A stretch of 64,000 bases of DNA from Mytilus galloprovincialis (taxonomy: Eukaryota > Mollusca > Bivalvia > Mytilida > Mytilidae): positions 35,747,102-35,811,101 of the forward strand of contig NC_134850.1 in the NCBI RefSeq assembly GCF_965363235.1, in the 5' to 3' direction. The position numbers and the translations under genes were made by a program. Below, piece by piece: positions 34,601 through 46,600 of the stretch. Within the stretch, counting starts at the first letter, position 1. Each line of letters begins with the position of its first letter. The notes below the pieces were generated by a model that worked only from the letters and a program-made list of their open reading frames with translations, made no database searches and was not told the DNA's origin.

Positions 34601-37600
34601 TGAAGACTCTAAAAAATTGGGCATTTAAAACTGCATTCCACTTCTACAATATCATGTTTGAAGATCAGTTATATGAACAGTTCTTACCATGACAAAATTT
34701 TCTACTAGTCTGTCTTCCAAACTTTTCAAAGCTGTCTGGTGTTTCTCTCTCTCTTTCCGCAAAGCTTCCTCTAACTGAAATGTAAAATGAAAAAAATAAA
34801 TAGTAATTTCTTAACTTATTTGAATCTAACTTTTTTAAATTTTTACATATGCTTAATAAATTAAATGCATAACTAAATAAAAATTATGGAAATTAAGGTA
34901 CTTGAAAAAGTTTGCAGATGGAATTCTTATTCTGTGATTTTCCACAAGTTTCACATATGTTTACTAGTGCAGGGTTCTCACTAGGAATTTTTCATGGTGA
35001 GTCCTGGGACTCATCACTTATAGAAATGGTGAGTCCCAAAAGATTTTGATGAGTCCAGGATGCAATGTATTTTTTTTGTGTCATAAAATAATGAAATTTG
35101 ACGAAATACAACTTAAACCATGCGTGTCGGGTTGGTAGATTTTATTAAATCAATAAAAAATATGACCTCTTAATAGTTATTGTTCAAAATATACATGTAA
35201 CAGACTTCTTTCTGGGTCTATATCAATTATCCTTGATGTAGGGCCACATTGAAAAAAAATTTGGTTTGCCAAAGCCAGAGTTCCGTTAAAAAGATCAGGG
35301 CGATAGGTAGGGTTTTAGTTTTTTTTGTTTTTTTTTTTATATGAATGGACTATTTAATAATAAACCCAGTTAAAGAATTTGTCTTGTCATTTTTAGTTAC
35401 CAAAATTTATTAAAATTAAAAAAAAATTAAAAATTTACAAATTTTAAACCCCTTCCCCTCAACCCTCTTTTCCCAATTAAATTAGTGTAGATTGAATTTA
35501 TACACCAAGTTTTACAACTTTCATGGCACAACCATATCATCTGTTTATTTTGAATGTCTATAAATATCCAGACAGAGTTATGAGTTGTCTGTTACTTAGG
35601 TGTTTCCCCAAGTATTTTTCCCGCCTAAAATGATCATGTGACATATTTGTAAACAAAACAAACCATGTGGTCAAGCAATTCATTTATTTTCTGGATTATT
35701 CTGCTTTTCATAATTTAGTTTGGATTAATATTCACTTCATTTAAGGTACAGTCATGCATTTGTATTTAAAAAAAATAGTTTGCAAAGAATTTTTACTTTT
35801 CAATTTGAGAAATGTCTCATGATCGCCGTTCATTGGCTTGTTCAACCATGCAGACAATGTAAATTATGTAAATTATAAATCTATTAGCTGTCAAAAATAT
35901 TGATCTACGCATCACATCGATGTTTTGACGTCGACTTCCGGTTTAGTTTCTTGTCAAAACAATGTCATATCATTAATCTTCTAGGCAAAACGATGTTTCT
36001 GGGACTCAGGGGATACAATCAGGACGCGTCCCAGGGACTCACGGGTTTCAAAAATGACGCGTCCAGCTCGATTTCCATGCGTCTAGGACGCGTATACGCG
36101 TCTTAACGAGAACCCTGCTAGTGTATAGCATCATGGTAGACACAGAATTTGTTATACTATCTTGTTTATAAAAATAATAGCATCATATCCATAACATATT
36201 CTATTAGAAAATCTTTTAAGAAATCATCACATTCAAGCAATATAGCATCACACTACCATGATGTTAAAAGTCCCTGAAAAGAAAACCTTCTCATTTTCCA
36301 AAGATTAAAAGTTAGACTTGGTTCTAGGACAACATAAACTTAGTGTATTCTGATAGAGTAGCATATATATTGATAAGAAGCAAACATGACTAAAACATTT
36401 TGAAGAATCAAAAACAAATTGTGAAATCCATCTCAAGTCTATTTAAGGAGGCACAAGCTTAGATTTAGGTCTTGTGTCAACAGTTATTTTGATTGGTATT
36501 ATTGTTATATATTTTTCTAAAAAGATGCTCCTTTCTGTTTGAATATAATGAGTGATCAGTCACCAGTGGAGCACAGTTAAACACTTCCATTACATAAATG
36601 AATTCAAAATATACAACATACCTTTTCTGGCCATTTATCTGCCTCAAATAGTTTATTTTGGAAGCTTTGTCTAAGTTGTTCTATTCTGTTTTGATGGGAG
36701 GTTATCATCACTTCTCTGTTCAGATAGAAACAATGTATTTAACTTCTTACCATGGTATAATGAAAACACAGGTTGGTTACTCTTGAAAGTTATTTCATTA
36801 ATAACAATTTTTGATATGATCAATCTTGTTTTGCCGAAGCTTAACTATCCTGAGTAAAAATATCCAAACAACATATACAGAAAAAAAAATGTATGGAGAC
36901 TTAAAAAGTTGTTAAGAGTAGCAAGCACATTATAGGAACTGGTATAATGAAGAGTCAGCTTGATTTTGAAGTGTTGTTTTACTTTTTTATGTACTTTTAG
37001 CAATTAAAAAAATCAAGAACAGAAACAGAATTTTGCCTTTTTTAATACATGTATAAATCCTGCATTCATTTCTGAATTTTCACAGATTTACATCAAATAT
37101 AGAGTAGGGGCCATCTCAAAATGACGGTTTGATGGATTTCAGAGGGGCATAAGGCACTTTTCTTTTATTCCACTATGAATATAAAATAAACTGTATTTCT
37201 TTTTTTCCCTGAAGATGGAAGTTCTCCTCATCCATGAATCTCTAAACCCATGCTAAATATTTTACCTTTCAGATTTTAATTGTTCTATCTCTGCCTTTGC
37301 TTGGTTTAATACATCTTTAAGTTCCCTACTTTCCGCTAAAAATAGCATAACATACATGATTACATATTTGAATACAGTTGTAATGATAAGAGACAAAAAG
37401 GTAAAAAAACAAATATTTATACACACAAGGAATCTGTTCTAGATTGGTGTCTCTTCAATTAAAAAAATAATTGAAAGAGTAAAATCACTTGGACTTAAAT
37501 ATTTAAATTTATTATTAATTGTAAATTGTCAGCTGCTTATCACAAAATACAACCTATCAAATGAAGTTTAAAGCTTAACAAACAGTAGATAGGATCACTT

Positions 37601-40600
37601 TGTGTCAAAGTAATCGAGTTAAACCACTGAAGAGTATTATGGTATTATTGTCAGATCAGATCACAATAAATCAAAATAAGCAATTTGGACATCCCAAAGT
37701 CATGATACTGGAATTACCAATGATAATCTGTTAAAGATTTGGATGAAAATTAACATAAAAATAAGAAGATTTGGTATGATAGCAAATCAGAAAACTCTCC
37801 ACCAGAGACCAGATTTTTTTTTATAAGAAATGATATTGCAAAATTATTTGCAAAATATGTATACTTGTATTCTGAAATTATTGTTGATATCAAATTTCAG
37901 CTGTTATAAAATTCCTTTACAATAAGACTCAAGACAATTTATGTCTATACAGTCGATTCCACTTAATTGCATACCGCTTAATAGCATAATTCGGTTAATT
38001 GCATAGTTTTCTCCTGCACAAAACCATTTCCCATTCATCTAATGTTAAATTGTCCGGTTATATGCATAGCTCTACAAGTGGCCTTTCGGTTTATTGCATA
38101 GAAAATTATTGCCGTCTAGATATGCTTAGTTAAAACTGACGAGATTTTTGACCGGAAACGGTCATTTGGTAAGTATATTTTTCTTGAATGCATCCTTATT
38201 TTCGTTATTATTTCATATTTACTTTTGTGTTATTGAAATAAAGTTTTAAAACAGTTTCTTTCGTGTTTATATTATGGAATTTGATTTAAAAATAAACCTC
38301 GATGTCTACACAGGTAAAGTTCCCCATGTTCTATTTTAAGCCTCGAGGTCATAAAAATGTCAAACAGATAATTGTTGTAAAAACACTGACCATTCTACTT
38401 CAAAGGGTGTTAATAATTGATTGGATTTAAACAATTGTCCATAGATTACATTTGGGGTTAATTTTTAAAACAAAAACTCCTGCTAATTATCGATCATAAC
38501 CAATGTGAACTCTATTGGGCTTGGGGTGATCTGTATTAATGTTAATATTATAGGGCATTTAAATATGGTTAAAGAATTTTATACATCAATCATTTGTTTT
38601 TAATATTTTATGAAAAGAGCATTTACTTTTAATTATTATATTTTCTCACTTTCAACACTTGTGTCCAGCAATTAACCCGTACAGGGCCCCACCATTACTG
38701 CTTTGCACATACGAAACTAACAAGTTGTTACTTCAGTGCCCAACTGCATATCAACAGCAATTCATTACACATCTATTGTTAAAATAATTATAAACTGTGA
38801 AAAATTGTTTAAAAGTTTATTTTAATCAAAGCCTAACAATGTACATTGTACATATGGGTCATAGAAACAAATCTATTTTTAGAACAGATTATTTTCGTAT
38901 CCCAGGTAAAGGAAAGTCTGAATGCAAATAAACTAAAACTAAATGTGTTTATAATCTTTATTTAAAGAAACAAAATAAAATAACACATATGACACAAGAG
39001 TAGACATAAAATTTTTATTAGAATAAATCAACATTCAGTATATATTGTATGTGGATTACAGACGTTCATCTTTCTTCAGGGATTTCTTTTACTGATCTGT
39101 TCTATCGATGTTATTTGACTCTGTCATTTGCCATTTCGGATATAAGCATACTCCGCTTTATTGCATAATTTTGTCTGACAAATAGGCTATGCAAATAACC
39201 GGAATCTACTGTATTAGTGAACTTGTGGTGTTGGGCTGCTGACTCTATAAATTATCATAATCCATTTAATTGACATGTAGTCATATTTGTACCCATACTT
39301 ACTGACAGTAAAAGTAGCCTTTCTGTGAATCTCTTCTTCTTTTCTCTGTTGTTCATGAAGTCGGTTTTCTAAGTTTTTATAATCTTTCAAATTTGTGGCA
39401 AGTTCTGCTTGTTTCTTTCCTAATTCACTTTGTAATCTATAATTTAAAAGTGTTAGCTACATGTACATGACTACAATTTTAAACTGAGTATGTGATTATT
39501 GAATTCAAATAAATTGAAAAAAAATATAACAGCAATTTCTTCATGTATTTGAAAAACAGTATATTTTATTTTATTTCATTGTCAAATGTTAATTGCTTTT
39601 TAAATCGATTTTGTAAACTTTTTCTTACAATTTTAAGACAGATTTAATGCTGCAGAAATTTTGGGAATCATTATTAAATATATAAATAATATCACCATTA
39701 TACTATACATTTTTCCGGTAAGACCCCTTTTTGGCCCCAAAATATAACAGTTTTACAAAATTGTTCAAATGTAAACTTTTAGTTATTTATTGGACAGTTG
39801 AATGCTTCTGCTACATAAATATGGGCTGTTTTTGACCATACAATGCACATATATCGGGTTGTAGCACCATTAAGTCATGCTAAATTACTGAAATTTTCAA
39901 AATTCTAGCATTTTAGGTAAATTTTAGACGGTTTCCGTCTAAAACGAAAGTGGCCGCATTCGTGTTCATCCTTAATATTGAAATGTAAGTTGTATTTTAT
40001 GATAATGCATAACATATATAAAGGTTGTGGATGAACACGGATGCGGCCACTTTCAATTTTGACAAAAACCATCTGTAAAGTGACAATTTTCAGCATATTT
40101 GGTAGATTTTTCATATTTGAGCTTGAATCGGATCGTTTTTAATGACTAAATCAGTTAAAATCTTTCACATTAACTAATTGAATCAAGTGAAATAGACACT
40201 TAAGTGTTTAAAAAGTGGTCAAAATCTTTCGTCAGATGAAACTGAAATTTGAGGCCAAAATGAGTCCTTACCGGACCTACTCCTTTATCTAAGAATTTTA
40301 CTCTATCAGCTATCATTAATATATGGTAATAAAATTGAGAATGAAAATGTGGAATATGTCAAAGAGACAACAACGCGACTAAAGAGCAGATAACAGTGGT
40401 AGGCCACCAATGGGTCTTCAACACAGTGAGAATACTAACTTTTGTATTGTCATTTCAGAGTTTTGTTCCTTACGTCTGATCTGGGCTGTCTGATCCTCCA
40501 TGTCCTGATTTTTATTCCTGAAAAGAAAATGATAATAAAAATTGCAATCAAGTAAAAAACTATTCAATGAATTTATTCTTTAAACGAGATGTTTTTCTTT

Positions 40601-43600
40601 TAAATACAGTGATTTTGTCAGAAAAGATAATGCAATGAATCCCATTTTGATTTTGATACTCCAAATCTAAAGTAAAGAAATTTTCAACATACTTTTTATC
40701 TCAACCTTCTCAATTTTTGAACTTGTCATAAGTTTTCATAAAAATTCTAATAATAAAATATTGTCAATAAATACATAAAAAGAAAGCTGCTGGTAGGATC
40801 ATTCAATGGATATCATAATTACAAGATTTGTCTGTTAAAACATGCTGTATGCACTTTGCTCAATGTTGAAGGCTGTACAGTGACCTATAGCTGTTAATTC
40901 CTGTGTCACTTGGTCTCTGGTGGAGAGTTGTCTCATTAGCAATCATACCAAATCTTCTTTATTATATGTAAAAAAGCTAAATCCACATGTCTGAGAGTTC
41001 TGGTTTGTATCTTTTCCTGTCTGTTATGAGTTGAATATTTACCTTAATTGATCTTTGAACTGTTGAGATTCCATTGTTAAACTTCTACATTTAGATACTG
41101 CTTCGTCTAATTGATGTTGTAAATCTGTTGAACAAAAACATTTTTATATATTAACCCTTAAATACTAAATAATGTGTATAAAAACCAAATGGTTGAACTG
41201 CCTGAATTGGCATTTCATAAGTTGAAAGAATTTGATTGGATGACAGAATATAGAATAGTTTTTACATGCTATGAAGACACAGAGACTGACTAGAAAAATA
41301 GCTTGAATACATTATATAGTTAAGAATTAATTTTGTTCAATTTGTTTACCAATTTTTGGGTTTATGGGATCCACCTGCATTTTTTTCACATCAATTTACC
41401 TATCTATATACAATTGAACTAACTGCTGATTAGTCCTCTCTCCCAATCAAAATCCAGAATTGATGAAGAGTGTTTTGGTGTATTAAGATACCAAACCCCT
41501 TGCAAGTAGGAGATTTGATTTTGAATTTTGGTGTTTAAACGCCACTTTTAGCACTGAATTAGGCTATTTTGATAGGAAAACTGAAAATCCTAGTCAATTA
41601 AGATTAGAGTCCAGTGCACCGGCAGGAGCAGGGTTCAAACTCACAACCTCAGTGTTGACTGGCTAGTGATTACAGTAGTAACTACTTTGACCATTCGGCC
41701 ACCGAGGCCCCCTACAAGTAGGAAATATCTCTTACATGGAGATACTGATAAATTCTGTAAAGGTGTGTATCTCATTGTATTACCTCTAGTCTTTGTTTCT
41801 ATATTTGATAACTGTTGCTGTAGTTTGTTGTTTTCATCCACTAAGATTGAAAGTTGCTGTAAATCTTGTTCTTGACCTTTAACCTTTTCCTTCATTGCTA
41901 CACTTGTCAACAGCGCCTCACCCTTTTCAGTTTCCAATGAACTAATCTTTTCCTGTAGTTTTATCTTTTCTAAATAGGAAAAAAATGTACAATTAGATTG
42001 AGTTGTCTCCCATTGAATGTTCTGTTTGGGTAAAGAAAATTCAGAAAAGGAATAAGAGAACAACTGGTACTGGTATTATATTTATGAAGCAACATTCAGG
42101 CAATAACCTTGCAGGCGAAATGAAGATTTCAGGTAAACAAACTAGAGGCTCTAATTAGCCTGTGTCGCTCACCTTGGTCTATGTGAATGTTAAACAATGG
42201 ACACAGATGGATTCATGACAAAATTGTGTTTTGATGATGGTGATGTGTTTGTAGATCTTACCTTACTAAACATTCTTGCTGCTTACAATTATCTCTATCT
42301 ATAACAGTACTTTCTGTGGAAAATGTTATTGAAAATCTTCAAATTTTAAGAAAATTGTTAAAAATTGACTATGAAGGGCAATAACTCCTTAGGGGTCAAT
42401 TGACTATTTTGGTCATAGTGACTTATTTTTAGTTCTTATTTAGCTGTACATTATTGCTGTTTACAGTTTATCTCTATCTATAATAATATTCAAGATAATA
42501 ACAAGAAAACAGCAAAATTTCCTCAAAATTACCAATTCAGGGGCAGCAACCTAACAACCGATTATCCGATTCATCTGAAAATTCCAGGGCAGATAGATTG
42601 TGACCTGATGAACAATTTTACTCCGTCAGATTTGCTTTGGTTTTTGAGTTATAAGCCAAAAACTGCATTTTAACCATATGTTCTATTTTTAGCCATGGCG
42701 GCCATCTTGGTTGGTTGGCCGGGTCACCGGACACATTTTTTGAACTAGATACCCCAATGATGATTATGGCCAAGTTTGGTTAAATTTGGCCCAGTAGTTT
42801 CAGAGGAGAAGACTTTTCTAAAAGATTACTAAGATTTACGAAAAATGGTTAAAAATTGACTATAAAGGGCAATAACTCCTAAAGGGGTCAACTGACCATT
42901 TCGGTCATGTTGACTTATTTGTAAATCTTACTTTGCTGAACATTATTGCTGTTTACAGTTTATCTCTATCTATAATAATATTCAAGATAATAACCAAAAA
43001 CAGCAAAATATCCTTAAAATTACCAATTCAGGGGCAGCAACCCAACAACGGGTTGTCCGATTCATCTGAAATTTCAGGGCATAGAGATCTTGACCTGATA
43101 AACAATTTTACCCCATGTCAGATTTGCTCTAAATGCTTTGGTTTTTGAGTTATAAGCCAAAAACTGCATTTTACCCCTATGTTCTATTTTTAGCCATGGC
43201 GGCCATCTTGGTTGGTTGGCAGGGTCACGCCACACATTTTTTAAACTAGATACCCCAATGATGATTGTGGCCAAGTTTGGTTTAATTTGGCCCAGCAGTT
43301 TCAGAGGAGAAGATTTTTGTAAAAGTTAACAACGACGACGGACGCCGGACGCAAAGTGATGGGAAAAGCTCACTTGGCCCTTTGGGCCAGGTGAGCTAAA
43401 AAGACAACTGACATGGAAAATCTAGATTTTAAAACGATCAAGGCCTAATTCTGTCGATGACTGCACGAAATAAATACAACTGCGACTTTGATCATCATCA
43501 GATTTAACATTATAACTAGAGGCTCTAAAGAGCCTGTGTCGCTCACCTTGGTCTATGTGAATATTAAACAATGGACACAGATGGATTCATGACAAAATTG

Positions 43601-46600
43601 TGTTTTGGTGATGGTGATGTGTTTGTAGATCTTACTTTACTAAACATTCTTGCTGCTTACAATTATCTCTATCTATAACAGTACTTTCTGTGGAAAATGT
43701 TATTGAAAATCTTCAAATTTTAAGAAAATCGTTAAAAATTGACTATGAAGGGCAATAACTCCTTAGGGGGTCAATTGACTATTTTGGTCATAGTGACTTA
43801 TTTTCAGTTCTTACTTTGCTGTACATTATTGCTGTTTACAGTTTATCTCTATCTATAATAATATTCAAGATAACAAAAAAACAGCAAAATTTCCTCAAAA
43901 TTACCAATTCAGGGGCAGCAACCTAACAACCGATTATCTGATTCATCTGAAAATTCCAGGGCAGATAGATCGTGACCTGATCAACAATTTTACTTCCTGT
44001 CAGATTTGCTCTTAATGCTTTGGTTTTTGAGTTATAAGCCAAAAAATGCATTTTACCCCCATGTTCTATTTTTAGCCATGGCGGCCATCTTGGTTTGTTG
44101 GCCGAGTTACCGGACACATTTTTTTAACTAGATACCCCACTGATGATTATGGCTAAGTTTGGTTAAATTTGGCCCAGTAGTTTCAGAGGAGAAGATTTTT
44201 CTAAAAGATTACTAAGATTTACGAAAAATGGTTAAAAATTGACTATAAAGGGCAATAACTCCTAAAGTGGTCAACTGACCATTTTGGTCATGATGACTTA
44301 TTTGTAAATCTTACTTTGCTGAACATTATTGCTGTTTACAGTTTATCTCTATCTATAATAATATTCAAGATAATAACCAAAAACAGCAAAATTTCCTTAA
44401 AATTACCATTTCAGGGGCAGCAACCCAACAACGGAATGTCTGATTCATCTGAAAATTTCAGGGCAGATAGATCTTGACCTGATGAACAATTTTACCCCCG
44501 TCAGATTTGCTCTAAATGCTTTGGTTTTTGAGTTATAAGCCAAAAACTGCATTTTACCCCTATGTTCTATTTTTAGCCATGGCGGCCATCTTGGTTGGTT
44601 GGCCAGGTCACCGGACACATTTTTTAAACTAGATACCCCAATGATGATTATGGCCAAGTTTGGTTAAATTTGGCCCAGTAGTTTCAGAGGAGAAGATTTT
44701 TCTAAAAGATTACTAAGATTTACGAAAAATGGTTAAAAATTGACTATAAAGGGCAATAACTCCTAAAGTGGTCAACTGACCAGTTTGGTCATGTTACTTA
44801 TTTGTAGATCTTACTTTGCTGAACATTATTGCTGTTTACAGTTTATCTCTATCTATAATAATATTCAAGATAATAACCAAAAACAGCAAAATTTCCTTAA
44901 AATTACCATTTCAGGGGCAGCAACCCAAAACGAAATGTCCGATTCATCTGAAAATTTCAGGGCAGATAGATCTTGACCTGATGAACAATTTTACCCCATG
45001 TCAGATTTGCTCTAAATGCTTTGGTTTTTGAGTTATAAGCCAAAAACTGCATTTTACCCCTATGTTCTATTTTTAGCCATGGCGGCCATCTTGGTTGGTT
45101 GACCGGGTCACCGGACACATTTTTTAAACTAGATACCCCAATGATGATTGTGGCCAAGTTTGGTTAAATTTGGCCCAGTAGTTTCAGAGGAGAAGATTTT
45201 TGTAAAAGTTAACGACGCCAGACGACGACGGACGACAGACGACGGACGCCAAGTGCTGAGAAAAGCTCACTTGGCCCTTTGGGCCAGGTGAGCTAAAAAT
45301 GTAGAAAGCTAGACAATTTAGAGTGAATTTATATCCATAGCATTTTTGACCAATAGAGCCTCCAACAGCATATAAAAAAATTACCAAAGATACTAGACTT
45401 ATAATTTAGACCCACAGACCCTGGTTTTGTCTACAGCAAGTTTCAGCTTAAATAAAAACAGAACAAGGCCAAATCAGTAAAAAGGTTAAAGAGCATTGAA
45501 AGTTCAAAAAGTTCAATGTAATTCCATGTCAATACCATTTTGGAGGAAATAGTCACCAGCAGTGCATTTACAAAGTGGTAAAAAAAAATGTATGTCAGAT
45601 TATATTGATTCATGATATTATAGATAATAATAATAATAAAATATCAATGTACCATTATCCCTTTGTTGACAAATTTGTTTCAAATCAGAAAACATTAACA
45701 TCATTTCTTCTTTTATCTTTTTATTTCTTTCTTCTACAAACTGATGGACATTTGTCACTTTTGTCTTCTGTTCTTGTATCTTCTTTCTTATCAGTGGCAG
45801 CTGCTTGTCAAATATTACATTTCTTGATCTGAAATACATGCATCATGAATATTAAACATTAAACTACAATAACCTGATCATTCATAAACATGTAAATTTC
45901 AATTTAACACTTGAGACGTACAGTCATTGTGACAGTATCATATTATATGAAAGAGTATGTTTTAAAAAAAATTATACCAATAAATTTTATTCCCTGATAA
46001 ATAGAAATAAACTAGGTGGGTTTTTTTTTACAAAAGAAAGACTGTAAGTGCAGACAATTAAAGATTACAAAAGTTTAAGTCTCTCCTGGAAGTCTTGCTT
46101 CCTTAATCACTGAAAACCGATCGCCGAAATATACCCAATTATGCTGAAAGTGGTGTTGCAATCAATCAATCATCAAATCTTTTGTACGAACTTGTCAGAA
46201 TCAGGACTTGTATTTTCCTTTTTTACTTTCAGCTGATACACATATAGTAAACTCTTCTCCTAGCATTCTTTGCATTTGTTGTTTCTGTTCTTATGGTAGC
46301 CTAAGTTGGCGTTCTATGTATTTGTTGTTTGAACTTGTTTCAAAGTCTTACTTGAGTTTCTGTTGTAAATCATCTTTGACTTTTGTTGTGTTCTCTAGAT
46401 TCTTCACTAATTCATGGTTATGGTTCTGTAACTTAATTGTCATATTTGATTCATTCTCTAAACTCTCTTGTAATGTTGTTACCCTACAAAAAAAGTACAA
46501 AGTAGATATTTAGGCTGTAGTTAATTTCTATATCAACATGAACTGTAGCAGATTTTTTTTTTGGCATGTGTAAAAAATGTTTGCTACAATTGAAAAAGAA

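Noticed and set aside
43074..45157. Several similar 60-70 codon frames with WPPWLKIEH in the 42-45 kb region
   Set aside because: They repeat because the underlying ~500-bp DNA units repeat. They carry no start context, no domain, and are interrupted differently in each unit.
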